From Azotosporobacter soli (GTDB lineage Bacteria > Bacillota > Negativicutes > SG130), in assembly GCF_030542965.1 (NCBI RefSeq), contig NZ_JAUAOA010000019.1, positions 1 to 64,000 on the forward strand: a DNA stretch of 64,000 bases, read 5' to 3'. Below the pieces are notes generated by a model. That model was not told where the DNA came from. It searched no databases and worked only from the letters and a program-made list of their open reading frames with translations. Below are positions 16,357 through 25,323 of the stretch, piece after piece (within the stretch, counting starts at the first letter, position 1; each line of letters starts with the position of its first letter). A program made the translations under genes and the position numbers.

Positions 16357-17190
16357 TTATTGACCCGTTTGCATTTTGCCGCGCGCAACAACCAGCGCAT
16401 CGCCGATCAATTCGAGCCGCTGCGCAGAAACATGACGCAGCAGCATTTCACCGCCGCGCGGCGAAGCTTGGTAAGCCCGCAACAACGTTTTTTTCAGTTG
16501 TTCACCCCACCAGGCGGCCAGCAGCGTGTGTACGGACCCGGTGACCGGATCTTCGTTCACGCCGGCCCAAGGGTTGAAATAACGCGAGACAAAATCATAG
16601 CGGTCGCCGTCTCTTGCCGTAACGGCAATGCCCTTACAGAACGGCGTCCGGCTCAAGCGGAGAAAATCCGGCTGCAGTTCATAAACAGCCGCCGAATCGG
16701 CTAGTTGCAGCACTAATTTTCCGGTACGCTCTCCATAGAACGCCTTCTCGTATTTCACAAGGCCCAGCGCCGTCAAGAGCTCGGGCGATGCCTGCGTCAT
16801 GATCGGCCGGTCGAGCGGAAAATCGAGCGCGATTCCTTCTGCCTCGCGTTTTGCGTGCAGAGTCCCGCTCAGCGTCGCGAATTCGAGCCGGTCCGCCGGA
16901 TGCTGCCATTCGTCAAACAGGACCTTCGCAGCAGCCAGCGTCGCGTGACCGCAGAGCGGCACTTCCAAAAGCGGCGTAAACCATCGTAAGTGATACGTTG
17001 CGGCGGCCAGCCAGTCGTCCATTCCAGGCAAGCGCTGCACAAACGCGGTTTCCGACAGATTCATTTCCGCCGCGATCGCCTGCAGCGTCGCGTCCGGCAG
17101 TTCCTGTTCCAGCAGGCACACCGCCGCGGGATTGCCCTTGAACGGCAAAAGGCTGAACGCATCGACTTGATAAAAAGCGCACTCACTCAC
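16357..17190 (-). CDS. PhzF family isomerase/epimerase-like protein
   Basis: A 277-residue protein of the diaminopimelate-epimerase fold: YQVDAFSLLPFKGNPAAVCLLE at the start, NLSETAFV with the catalytic Glu, RWFTPLLEVPLCGHATLAAA, and NEDPVTGSVHTLL near the C-terminus. PhzF isomerises a phenazine precursor; most homologues such as YddE have unknown substrates, and no other phenazine genes are present. The start is GTG 17190, seven bases after GAGGAGG, and overlaps the DUF523 stop codon as GTGA, so the two genes are translationally coupled. Confidence 0.88.
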   Translation of the reverse strand: MSECAFYQVDAFSLLPFKGNPAAVCLLEQELPDATLQAIAAEMNLSETAFVQRLPGMDDWLAAATYHLRWFTPLLEVPLCGHATLAAAKVLFDEWQHPADRLEFATLSGTLHAKREAEGIALDFPLDRPIMTQASPELLTALGLVKYEKAFYGERTGKLVLQLADSAAVYELQPDFLRLSRTPFCKGIAVTARDGDRYDFVSRYFNPWAGVNEDPVTGSVHTLLAAWWGEQLKKTLLRAYQASPRGGEMLLRHVSAQRLELIGDALVVARGKMQTGQ

Positions 17191-17603
17191 ACCAGTTCCT
17201 CCTCTGTACAAACCGCAATCCCTTGTGCCTTCAGGCGCGCGGCGAAGATGCCGTCTCCCTCTACTAAGCGCCCGGCAAACGATCCGTCATAAATTTTGTC
17301 GCAGCCGCAGCTTGGCGAGCGGGCTTTTAAAATCGCCTTTTTGCACGCTACGAGCGTTGCGATTTCCAGCGCGGTTTGCGCGCCGGCAAGGTAAAAGGAA
17401 GTCACATCCGTCCCGTCTTGCGTGACAACTTTGCCATGCAGCATTTCAGCGCAAGCGCGCGGCGTCGGCAAACCGCCCAACACTTCGGGGCAAAGCGGCA
17501 GCGCCTGCCCGCTTTCCACCAATTCTACGACCTTAGGAACCGGATACGCCTGCCCGTTATACCGGCATCGTACGCCCGCCAAACAGGCGCTGACAATCAT
17601 CAT
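17187..17603 (-). CDS. DUF523 family protein
   Basis: A 138-residue protein with the DUF523 hallmarks: VSACLAGVRCRYNGQA at the start, LPLCPEVLGGLPTPR, and KARSPSCGCDKIYDG. Cys residues in CxxG and SCGC motifs suggest a metal or Fe-S site. The family function is unknown. The ATG at 17603 is eight bases after GGAAGG. It is the first gene of a two-gene operon with the PhzF-like protein. Confidence 0.85.
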   Translation of the reverse strand: MMIVSACLAGVRCRYNGQAYPVPKVVELVESGQALPLCPEVLGGLPTPRACAEMLHGKVVTQDGTDVTSFYLAGAQTALEIATLVACKKAILKARSPSCGCDKIYDGSFAGRLVEGDGIFAARLKAQGIAVCTEEELV

Positions 17604-17635
17604 TTCGTTCACCTTCCTTTTTTTTGCGGAATAAG

Positions 17636-17696
17636 ATAAGTTAATAAAGCATTTTCTTTCTTTTTATTTGAAAGGATTTTACATAGTTAGTATTGA
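17636..17696 (+). promoter_or_regulatory. Promoter with 16-base upstream element
   Basis: TTGAAA (17668-17673), 17 bases, TATTGA (17691-17696). Nine bases upstream of the -35 box lies ATAAGTTAATAAAGCA followed by TTTTCTT (17636-17658). An almost identical element lies upstream of the histidine-kinase gene at 20876-20905. Its position just upstream of a weak promoter suits an activator site, plausibly for the NarL-type regulator encoded next door. Confidence 0.5.
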
Positions 17697-17745
17697 AAAC
17701 GTATTGTATTCAAAAACAATGAAAACTAAGGAGTGTACGCCGACA

Positions 17746-18336
17746 ATGAAAAAATGGATTTCCGCCGTATTATTTTCCCTTTTTGTCATCTTGGGTTCAG
17801 CAACTGCGTTTGCTGAAGAGGCTCAACCGGAGCTCGACGCCAAGCCAGCCAAGCCGGTTGTCGCCACGATCTACATCAACAATGCCAAAAGCACCTACGA
17901 CGCAGAACTCAGCAAAAGCCTCAGCGACCGTTTCAACGGCAAGATGACGTCCTTCACTCTGCAAAACGATCCCAAGTTCGTCGACAAACTGAATAAAGTT
18001 GGCGTCACTGATATCAGTATGGCAGAACGCGATGATATTTTACAAGCCTTTGCCGGAGAAAATATCGATTATATCGTTTACGCCGAAATTCAACCGCCTA
18101 TTCTGAACTCTTGGATTTCTATGTTTAATCAGGGTGTCAAGGCCACGGTGACCGTACCCGTCAAAATCATCGATGTAAAAGGTCATAAGTACCTCTACAA
18201 CGGAAAATTCACCGAAACAGCTGACAACAGTGCCGTCTTCGGCGGCGTCGGTACAAAAGCAGCCGTCGTCAAAGCACTGGATCAGATCTTTGTAAAAACC
18301 GATGCAATGCTGATCAACCGTCTGCCGATAAAATAA
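17746..18336 (+). CDS. Exported protein of unknown function, 196 aa
   Basis: A signal peptide (about 1-24, cleavage at ATAFAEE) is followed by a soluble domain with VVATIYINNAKSTYDAELSKSL, an MAERDDILQAFAGENIDYIVYAEIQPP segment, and VPVKIIDVKGHKYLYNGKFTE. The arrangement of strands and the aspartate-rich turn resemble periplasmic proteins built on a lipoprotein/TolB-like alpha-beta sandwich, but no family is certain. The start ATG at 17746 is chosen because the signal peptide begins there; an in-frame GTG/ATG further upstream overlaps the promoter. It lies between a two-component system and its probable shared regulatory element. Confidence 0.7.
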   Translation: MKKWISAVLFSLFVILGSATAFAEEAQPELDAKPAKPVVATIYINNAKSTYDAELSKSLSDRFNGKMTSFTLQNDPKFVDKLNKVGVTDISMAERDDILQAFAGENIDYIVYAEIQPPILNSWISMFNQGVKATVTVPVKIIDVKGHKYLYNGKFTETADNSAVFGGVGTKAAVVKALDQIFVKTDAMLINRLPIK

Positions 18337-18353
18337 GCGGTTGCAACATTTTT

Positions 18354-18390
18354 AAAAAGCCAAGCCGAAACATTTTCGGTTTGGCTTTTT
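18354..18390. terminator. Terminator between exported protein and response regulator
   Basis: A perfect 17-bp stem AAAAAGCCAAGCCGAAA / TTTCGGTTTGGCTTTTT. It serves both converging genes. Confidence 0.9.
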
Positions 18391-18406
18391 TCTTATCCGT
18401 TTTCCA

Positions 18407-19072
18407 TTATTTAATTTCTTCCTTTTTCGTCAAACCCGATTGCGTAGCATACACAATCAACTGCGCCCTATTTTCCAATTCCAGTTGATTCATAATTTCC
18501 CGCATATGGTACTTGACGGTCGCCAAACTCAGGTTCATGCTTTCGCCTACTTCTTTATACGTCATTCCCTCGGCCACCAGCGTAAGCACCTCGATCTGTT
18601 TCGCTGTGAGCGGCACTGCCTTGCGGGGAAAGCTCACTTCCGTCGCGCGACTTTGCTCACGCCGGGCAAATTCCTGCAGCACCTTCGCCGCCAAGCCCGG
18701 CGCAAGCGGCGCTTCGCCAGAGGCCAAACTTTGCAATGCGTCCAGAAACGGTTCTTTTGCCATGCCTTTCAGCAAATAACCGGCTGCACCGGCTTTGATC
18801 GCTTCAAAAAGATATGCGTCATCACTCGATACCGTCAGCATCACGACTTTGCTTTGCGGCATTTCAAGTTTGATGCGCCGCAAACCCTCGAGACCGTCCG
18901 CAACCGGCATCTGCACATCCATCAGCACGACATCCGGCTGCAGCTCCTTTGCCTTTAGCGCGGCCGTTATGCCGTCATTCGCAACGCCGACAACCTCGAT
19001 ATCATTCGCCAGCAATAAATTTTTCAACCCTTCCAGAAAAAGAGGATGATCATCCACCAATAACACGCGCAT
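18407..19072 (-). CDS. NarL/LuxR-type response regulator
   Basis: A 221-residue regulator: receiver domain with the acidic pair VDDHP and phospho-acceptor Asp in VVLMDVQMP, switch Thr/Ser and KGMAKEPF lysine, then a LuxR-type HTH (LTAKQIEVLTLVAEGMTYKEVGESMNLSLATVKYHMREIMNQL). The start ATG 19072 is one base beyond the stop of the kinase gene, so it is co-translated with it. The likely targets include its own operon and the exported protein at 17746, which share an upstream element. Confidence 0.92.
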   Translation of the reverse strand: MRVLLVDDHPLFLEGLKNLLLANDIEVVGVANDGITAALKAKELQPDVVLMDVQMPVADGLEGLRRIKLEMPQSKVVMLTVSSDDAYLFEAIKAGAAGYLLKGMAKEPFLDALQSLASGEAPLAPGLAAKVLQEFARREQSRATEVSFPRKAVPLTAKQIEVLTLVAEGMTYKEVGESMNLSLATVKYHMREIMNQLELENRAQLIVYATQSGLTKKEEIK

Positions 19073-19073
19073 C

Positions 19074-20801
19074 TTACTCACTCCCCGTCTGAGACTCTGG
19101 CGGATCGGCCGTTTCACGTTCATTTTCGCTCAGCGGCGCCTGCAGCGTCACTTTCGTTCCATAGCCCGTTTTCGCGTCGAGACGGAATAGGATTCCCGCT
19201 TCCTCCGCCCGTTCCTGCATGATTTTTAGGCCGTAGCTGCTCTTCTTTTTCTCGGCCTGTGCGACGTCAAAGCCGCAGCCGTCGTCGCTCAAAGCGATGA
19301 AAAGCGAAGCCCGCTCCTGCCAAATTTCCACCTTGACGCGTTTAGCTGCGGCGTGTTTGCGCACATTGGTCAGCGCCTCCTGTATGATGCGCAGCAGCTG
19401 GACTTCAACCGTCGGCGCCAACTGCGGCGCAGCCATTTCCTTCTCTCTTTGCAGAACGATTTTGATCCGATAATTTTGTTCAAACCAGCAAAAGTATTCC
19501 TGCAGCGTCTGCCAAAAGCCTTTTTCGCTGAATCCCTTCGTCTGCAAACCGGTAATGGATTCGCGGATATTAACATGGACATCCTGCGTCGCTTGCGCCA
19601 CTTTTTTTAAAAGCGCAGCCGCTTTGCCGCTCTCGTCTTTCGCAAGAAAAGAAAGTGCGGCCTCCACCTGCATATTGATATAGCTCCAGACCTGTCCCTG
19701 TCCGTCATGCAACTCTCGGCCGATGCGTTGACGTTCGATCAAAACGGACAGGGCTTTTTCCTGCTCGACGAGCTTCGCCTGATCTTCCTTGTGGCGCGTA
19801 ATGTCCTGCAGCAAAATCACGCGTCCCAAGCAATGTCCTGTCGCATTTTTCAGCGGCGTCTGATGCGCTTGGTAATGGCGCTTTCCCTCCGGCAGATCAC
19901 GCACCAGCTCAACGCTCATCCGTTCAAGTGCGGCAAGCGCCGGCCATGCGGCAACGACATCGCTTATCTTTCCGCCCTTATGCGCTGGCAGGCCTGCGAA
20001 AATTCGTTCGGCGGCCGGATTCATCTCGACGATGTACCCTTCCTGATCGACAACTAAAAGCCCATCCAGCATCGTTTCGACGACTGCCGCTTGTGCTTCC
20101 GGCAAGATCGTAAAGAACAACCACCAACGATAAACCACGATGCTGTACAAACCGGACAGCAAGAAACCAAGCGCCGTAGGCGCAAAAAAATGCTCGCCGG
20201 GAAGATTCGCCGCAAAATGCGCCCCAATCGTGATCATCGGCAACACGCTGATCGCAAAGGCCTGACGACGACGCGAGCCCACGCACGTCAGAACCCAACG
20301 CAGCCCAAACGCCAGATTAATGATAAACAAGAGATAAACATAATACCCCGCCACATGCGACCAGACGCCGTTGACGCCAACCAACGTTTCGCCTTCCAGC
20401 CTCAGTTCCGTCCAATACAGGCCATGCCAGGGATTCGTCGCAATCAGCAGACAGACCAGCGCCAATATGCCGCCTAATACCGGATGCAACCAGCGCGGCA
20501 TCGTCTTGTCCTGCCCGCTGATTTGCGTGATAAAGAAAAAGCCGACATAGGCTAGTGAAATGGCCGTAATTTGCTGCAAGCTGATTAAAAGAAGCTTGCC
20601 TGCCAAATCCTCCTGCAGTTTAGCGCCGATCAAGAGCAGCAGCCACAATGCCTTGCCTGTTTGCGCGGCCACCTGCGCCTTGGCGCCCGCCATCTTGCGA
20701 AATTGCCAAAAATAAACCGCCAAGCCTTCAAGGATCGCAACGACGAGTAAATTACCAATCATAGTACCGCCAATCGGCGCGTATATATCAAACACGGACA
20801 C
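19074..20801 (-). CDS. 7TM-PAS histidine kinase, partner of NarL-type regulator
   Basis: A 575-residue membrane kinase. About seven or eight N-terminal membrane segments (residues 15-240) match the 'histidine kinase N-terminal 7TM' type of sensor. A PAS domain follows (about 245-360, VETMLDGLLVVDQEGYIVEMN), then a HisKA_3 dimerisation domain with RQRIGRELHDGQGQ and an HATPase domain (EALTNVRKHAAAKRV, SDDGCGFD, YGLKIMQERAEE). The ligand is unknown. The start GTG follows AGGAGG at ten bases. The gene is upstream of and coupled to the NarL-type regulator. Confidence 0.9.
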   Translation of the reverse strand: MSVFDIYAPIGGTMIGNLLVVAILEGLAVYFWQFRKMAGAKAQVAAQTGKALWLLLLIGAKLQEDLAGKLLLISLQQITAISLAYVGFFFITQISGQDKTMPRWLHPVLGGILALVCLLIATNPWHGLYWTELRLEGETLVGVNGVWSHVAGYYVYLLFIINLAFGLRWVLTCVGSRRRQAFAISVLPMITIGAHFAANLPGEHFFAPTALGFLLSGLYSIVVYRWWLFFTILPEAQAAVVETMLDGLLVVDQEGYIVEMNPAAERIFAGLPAHKGGKISDVVAAWPALAALERMSVELVRDLPEGKRHYQAHQTPLKNATGHCLGRVILLQDITRHKEDQAKLVEQEKALSVLIERQRIGRELHDGQGQVWSYINMQVEAALSFLAKDESGKAAALLKKVAQATQDVHVNIRESITGLQTKGFSEKGFWQTLQEYFCWFEQNYRIKIVLQREKEMAAPQLAPTVEVQLLRIIQEALTNVRKHAAAKRVKVEIWQERASLFIALSDDGCGFDVAQAEKKKSSYGLKIMQERAEEAGILFRLDAKTGYGTKVTLQAPLSENERETADPPESQTGSE

Positions 20802-20842
20802 CCTGAAAAAACCTCCTTGGTCACAGCAAACTTTTCCTTTTG

Positions 20843-20905
20843 ATTGTACCGCATTTTTGCTTGTTCGTTAGTAAAATAAGTTAATAAAACACGTTGCATT
20901 TTCTT
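20843..20905 (-). promoter_or_regulatory. Kinase-operon promoter with shared element
   Basis: A minus-strand -10 box TACAAT (20843-20848) with a poor -35 region 17 bases upstream. Just beyond it lies ATAAGTTAATAAAACA (20876-20891) and GCATTTTCTT (20896-20905), nearly the same as 17636-17658. The weak -35 with an adjacent repeated element suggests activator dependence and autoregulation. Confidence 0.45.
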
Positions 20906-20988
20906 ATCCAGCAGCATCATACCCAGTTGCAAAAAAAAGAGGAAAGACTAGGACTTTCAACATCATCCACGCCTTTCCCTTCTATTTT

Positions 20989-21732
20989 CTATTTTTCGTT
21001 CTTGAACCCCTGCGCCAGCATCGTCGGATACACTTTGGGAAAATAAATTTGGGAATAATAGTTCATCGTGTTGCGACTCCAGTCGCCCTCTATTTCATAG
21101 CGCCCAATGTTTCTCAAGTAGCGCTGCATTAACTGATCGTATTCGTCAATCAAGGCCGGCAGTTTCTCTTTGTCATATTTTTCATCATGGCGGAAGGCAG
21201 CTACCGGCATGCGCGGTTTTTGCTGCGAAAGGTTGGCCGGATAACCGACCGCCAAACCATTGATCGGATACGTATATTCCGGCAGATCAAGCAGCTCGAT
21301 GACCGCCTGCGGATTATTACGAATGCCGCCGATCGGCACGATGCCAAGACCCAAGGATTCGGCCGCCGTAATCACCGTACCCATGCAAATTCCCGCATCA
21401 ATCGAAACGGCAATCGTCGCCTCGACGCTGTCGGGAATAACGAGAGGCTTGCCAACTTTGTCCGCCGCCAATTTGGCCTTATACAAATCGGCCACAAATA
21501 CAAAGAACAGCGGCGCCTCGGCAATCCACGGCTGCCCGCCGGCAATTTCGGCAAACTGCGCCCGTAGCGCCTTATCGCGCACCACAAGCAAACTGATTTC
21601 CTGACTATTAATTGAAGTTGGCGCGGCTTGCGCGGCAGCGACCAGTTCATCGACCACCTCATCGGGAATGGGCTTCGGTAAATATTCACGAATGCTGCGA
21701 TGGTTCTTCATTACGCGGATCGTCTCATTCAT
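20989..21732 (-). CDS. Nitroreductase-family FMN oxidoreductase
   Basis: A 247-residue protein of the NfsA/Frp type: RVMKNHRSIREYLPKPIPDE at the start (Arg-Ser FMN phosphate contact), AAAQAAPTSINSQEISLLVV, and SLGLGIVPIGGIRNNPQAVIELL. These enzymes use NAD(P)H to reduce nitro compounds, quinones or flavins. The start is the ATG at 21732, six bases after AGGGAGGG; the ATG two codons earlier touches the ribosome site. It is a single gene; no terminator is obvious in the 180 bases downstream, which hold only the kinase promoter region. Confidence 0.9.
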   Translation of the reverse strand: MNETIRVMKNHRSIREYLPKPIPDEVVDELVAAAQAAPTSINSQEISLLVVRDKALRAQFAEIAGGQPWIAEAPLFFVFVADLYKAKLAADKVGKPLVIPDSVEATIAVSIDAGICMGTVITAAESLGLGIVPIGGIRNNPQAVIELLDLPEYTYPINGLAVGYPANLSQQKPRMPVAAFRHDEKYDKEKLPALIDEYDQLMQRYLRNIGRYEIEGDWSRNTMNYYSQIYFPKVYPTMLAQGFKNEK

Positions 21733-21828
21733 CGCCATCCCTCCCTAAAACAAACGATTGCTCTTATCGAACTAATTCCCCGCGCAGCGCAACATTCCTT
21801 CCGCCAGGCAAAGAATACATTTTCACTA

Positions 21829-22509
21829 TCAGCCCATCATGCGATAGCCGATGCCGGATTCGGTCACGATATAACGCGGCCGGGCGGAATCGGCCTCGAT
21901 CTTGCGCCGCAGCTGGCCGATATAAACGCGAATGTATTGCGTGTCGCTGCTTTCCGCGCCCCAGACCTTCTTCAATAGTTGACGGTGCGTCAGCACCTTG
22001 CCGCTGTTTTGCATCAAGACTTTGAGCAGTTCATATTCGGTCGGCGTCAGCTTGACTTCGCAATCCGCTACGAAGACCTGATGTTTGGTCAAGTCAACGA
22101 CAATTTCGCCGCAGCGCAGCCGCATTTCATCCTCACCGGCGTGGCTTTGACGCAGACAGACGCGGATACGGGCCATCAGTTCACCGATGCCGAACGGTTT
22201 AGTCAGATAATCATTGGCGCCGATATCAAGCGCTTCGATTTTTTCGTCCTCCTGATCGCGCGCCGACAAAATGATGATCGGAATCGCGGACCACTCGCGA
22301 ATCTGGCGGATGACTTCTTTGCCGTCGGTATCCGGCAACCCCAGATCAAGCAAAAGGATGTCCGGTTTCACGCCGATCAGTTGTTCCAGGCCATCCCGCC
22401 CTGTCGCGGCTTCCAAAACTTTAAAGCCATGCCCTTCAAGTGATACCTTGATCAAACGCCGGATCTGGCTTTCATCATCCACGACCAATACTTTAAGATT
22501 CCCTTCCAT
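21829..22509 (-). CDS. kdpE: KdpE response regulator
   Basis: A 226-residue OmpR/PhoB-type regulator: receiver with VVDDE, DILLLDLGLPDTDG and ILSARDQEDEKIEALDIGANDYLTKPF, then a winged-helix domain (LTPTEYELLKVLMQNSGKVLTHRQLLKKVWG, YIRVYIGQLRRKIE). The sequence LLLDLGLPD and adjacency to kdpD make KdpE certain. The start ATG follows GGAGGTG at six bases, 17 bases after kdpD. It activates kdpFABC when K+ is scarce; a candidate site is at 30129-30178. Confidence 0.96.
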   Translation of the reverse strand: MEGNLKVLVVDDESQIRRLIKVSLEGHGFKVLEAATGRDGLEQLIGVKPDILLLDLGLPDTDGKEVIRQIREWSAIPIIILSARDQEDEKIEALDIGANDYLTKPFGIGELMARIRVCLRQSHAGEDEMRLRCGEIVVDLTKHQVFVADCEVKLTPTEYELLKVLMQNSGKVLTHRQLLKKVWGAESSDTQYIRVYIGQLRRKIEADSARPRYIVTESGIGYRMMG

Positions 22510-22526
22510 CCTGAACACCTCCGTCG

Positions 22527-25223
22527 TTACACCTGTATCACTGGTTGTTTTACCACCGGCAGCGCAAAACTAATCCGCGCGCCGCCGTCCGGCCGGTTCG
22601 CCGCCCAGATCGTCCCGCCATGCGCCTCAATGATTCCTTTGCAAATCGAGAGCCCGAGTCCTGTACCGCTGATCTTGATCGCATCAGCGGCACGATAGAA
22701 TTTTTCAAAGACATGTTCCAGTTCGGCAGGCAAAATCCCTCTACCGTAATCGGCAACCGACACGATGATCTTCTTATCTTCCTGCGTTGCATTGATTTCG
22801 ATCGGCGTATCGGCCGGCGAGTATTTCAACGCATTGTCAATCAGATTGATCAGCACCTGTTCCAAAAGGACGCAGTCGCCGTTTGCCAGCGGCATGCCTT
22901 GCGCAATGCTGATATCGATAGTACGCTGGCGCACCGCTTCTTCCAGTCGCTTAAGCGCCGCGCCGATCACGTCTTCGATGTCGCACCAGTCCTGTTTGAT
23001 TTTCATCGCGCCGCTTTCCAGACGTGCCGTATCTAAGAGATTGCTGACCACGCGTTCCATTCGCCCCGCGCCGTGCCGGATGTTTTCCAGCAGTTCGCTC
23101 TGCGCGGCCTCCGGCAACGTGATCTCCTTGTCGAGCAGCGTCGACGCCGAGCCCAAGATTGTCGCCAATGGCGTCCGCAGTTCATGCGAAATCGAATTAA
23201 ACAATGCGCCGCGCAGTCGTTCCGATTCTTCGAGCAGCGCCGCATGGTTCGCTTCGGTCGTCAGATAAATCCGCTCAATTGCGATCGCCGCCATCGCAGC
23301 CCACGCCTCAATCAGTCGGCGCTGATCCGCGTTAACCCGGTTTTCCGACATATGCAAGCCCAGAACGCCAATTGTCTTCTCGCGGACATTCAGCGGCAGG
23401 TACAGATAGGCGGCGGACGGCAGCGTTTCCGTAGAACGTCCGGCTACCTCGTTATGCTCATACGCCCAGATTGCCACAGCAAGTTCATTCGCATCCTGCA
23501 TGATGTCGGCTTCCGCATCAGCGAATTTTTCCCATGCCCTCATTTTTAGCATATTTCGTTCATCCGGCAACAATACCGCAACTGAGCATTCCAGCGCCTG
23601 AGCCGCGCTCTGCGCCAAGACGCGGATGATGGGTTCCAATTCCACCTGCGCCGCTATTTCACGGCTGAATTCATAGAGCGAACGCGTCCGCCGCTCATGC
23701 TGGCGGGCAAACTCAGCTTCGCTGCGCAAACGCTCGGTCTGGCCGCCGGCAACAAAGGCCACCAGAAGAAAGATAAAGAAACTCCAGATATAGCGGATAT
23801 CCATAACGCTAAAACTCAGCACCGGCGGAACGAATAAAAAATCAAAAACCAACACCGTACAAACGGCAGTTGCGTAAGACGGTCCGCGTCCCCACCAGGC
23901 GGCGCTCAATAGCACCGGCAGCAAAAAGAGCATCGCCACATTGAGCAGCTCCAACTGTTCCTTCATGCCGTAATTGATTGCGCTCATCAGCGCCAGCATC
24001 GCCAGACCGCCAAGATACTGCTTCCAGTTGACGTCCGCAGACCGGACGCTGGTCTCGACCTTCGGCACATAGTCCTGCGATTGTTTTCCCTGAATCACAT
24101 GGATTTGGATGCCGCCGCTCTTACGGATCAGCCGATCTACCAAAGCGCCGCCTTTGAGGATTTCCCAAAACCGGTTATGCACCGGCTTGCCGACCACCAG
24201 ATGCGTAATATTTTCCTTACGGCAAAAGGACACGATTTCCTTCACCATGTCGGCTGCCGGCAGTGACGCGACATGCGCGCCCAATTCCCTAGCCAATCGC
24301 AGATTACGCGACAGTCGATCGCGTTCGCGCTCATCGCCGCTGCCCTGCGGCGTATCGAGATGAATCGCGTACCACTCGGCTCGCATTGCGCTGGCCATCC
24401 GTTTGGCAACGCGGATCAAATGCGCCGAAAAAGGGCTCGCGCTGACGCAGACCAAAACTTTTTCCGCCGCCGACCACGGTCCCTCGATCGCATGGTCATG
24501 CATATATTCATTAAGCTGCTGGTCGACGCGATACGCGGTGAAGCGCAACGCCATTTCGCGCAGCGCGTTGATGTTGCCGGGCCGGAAAAAGTTTTTCAAC
24601 GCCCGTTCCGCCTGCCCCGGCACGTATACTTTGCCTTCCTTCAAGCGTTTGATCAGATCCTCCGGCGGGATATCGATCAATTGTACCCTGTCCGCAGTCT
24701 CAAGAATCGAATCCGGCACCGTTTCCCTGACTTTCACTTCGGTGATCTGCTCTACGATATCGTTCAAACTTTCCAAATGCTGAATGTTGACCGTCGTATA
24801 GACATCGATGCCCGCATTTAAAAGCTCGTCGACATCCTGAAAGCGCCGGACATGCCGCGCTCCGGTTACATTCGTGTGCGCCAGTTCATCCACCAACACG
24901 AGGCGTGGTTTTCGCGCCAGAATCGCATCGAGATCCATCTCCGCCAGCATCTTTTCCCGGTATTCGATCAGCCTGCCCGGAATCACAGGCAGGCCGGACA
25001 ACATCTCCTCGGTCTCTTTACGCTTATGCGTCTCCACCCAGCCGACCACCACGTCGACGCCTTCCGCCAAGCGTTCATGCGCATTTTCCAGCATCGCATA
25101 CGTCTTGCCGACGCCAGCGGCTGCGCCAAGAAAAACTGTCAGTTTGCCGCGACTTTCTTTTTGTATCTTTTTCAGCAACAGTTCCGGATCGCGTCGCTGC
25201 TCCGTTATGCCCACTTTCTCCAC
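22527..25223 (-). CDS. kdpD: KdpD potassium-limitation sensor kinase
   Basis: An 898-residue sensor of full length. The N-terminal KdpD domain has a Walker A motif (GAAAGVGKTYAML) and DELAHTNVTG. A universal-stress-protein-like domain follows (about 250-370), then four membrane segments (about 395-490), a GAF domain (about 515-650), and a HisKA/HATPase core (FNSISHELRTPLATILGSAS, NLIDNALKYSP, DYGRGILP, GTGLGLSICKGII). It phosphorylates KdpE under K+ limitation or osmotic stress. It starts after a terminator-like hairpin that separates it from kdpFABC. Confidence 0.96.
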   Translation of the reverse strand: MEKVGITEQRRDPELLLKKIQKESRGKLTVFLGAAAGVGKTYAMLENAHERLAEGVDVVVGWVETHKRKETEEMLSGLPVIPGRLIEYREKMLAEMDLDAILARKPRLVLVDELAHTNVTGARHVRRFQDVDELLNAGIDVYTTVNIQHLESLNDIVEQITEVKVRETVPDSILETADRVQLIDIPPEDLIKRLKEGKVYVPGQAERALKNFFRPGNINALREMALRFTAYRVDQQLNEYMHDHAIEGPWSAAEKVLVCVSASPFSAHLIRVAKRMASAMRAEWYAIHLDTPQGSGDERERDRLSRNLRLARELGAHVASLPAADMVKEIVSFCRKENITHLVVGKPVHNRFWEILKGGALVDRLIRKSGGIQIHVIQGKQSQDYVPKVETSVRSADVNWKQYLGGLAMLALMSAINYGMKEQLELLNVAMLFLLPVLLSAAWWGRGPSYATAVCTVLVFDFLFVPPVLSFSVMDIRYIWSFFIFLLVAFVAGGQTERLRSEAEFARQHERRTRSLYEFSREIAAQVELEPIIRVLAQSAAQALECSVAVLLPDERNMLKMRAWEKFADAEADIMQDANELAVAIWAYEHNEVAGRSTETLPSAAYLYLPLNVREKTIGVLGLHMSENRVNADQRRLIEAWAAMAAIAIERIYLTTEANHAALLEESERLRGALFNSISHELRTPLATILGSASTLLDKEITLPEAAQSELLENIRHGAGRMERVVSNLLDTARLESGAMKIKQDWCDIEDVIGAALKRLEEAVRQRTIDISIAQGMPLANGDCVLLEQVLINLIDNALKYSPADTPIEINATQEDKKIIVSVADYGRGILPAELEHVFEKFYRAADAIKISGTGLGLSICKGIIEAHGGTIWAANRPDGGARISFALPVVKQPVIQV

Positions 25224-25278
25224 TTCCCTTCGACTCTCATTTCCACAGCTTCCGTCGAATGCTTCTCTATGCAGTTAA

Positions 25279-25302
25279 AAGGGCAGATCTGCATCTGCCC
25301 TT
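25279..25302 (-). terminator. Hairpin separating kdpFABC from kdpDE
   Basis: A perfect ten-bp stem AAGGGCAGAT / ATCTGCCCTT with a CTGC loop, just 22 bases after the kdpC stop codon and followed on the minus strand by TTTAA. It may be a partial terminator that lowers kdpDE expression relative to kdpFABC. Confidence 0.7.
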
Positions 25303-25323
25303 ACGCGCTATTCTTCTCTGCTT

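Noticed and set aside
16357-17190. Phenazine biosynthesis
   Set aside because: Only a PhzF-fold protein is present; no other phenazine genes are nearby.
20930-20988. Terminator after the nitroreductase gene
   Set aside because: GGAAAG/CTTTCC pairing is short and has no U-run in the right place.
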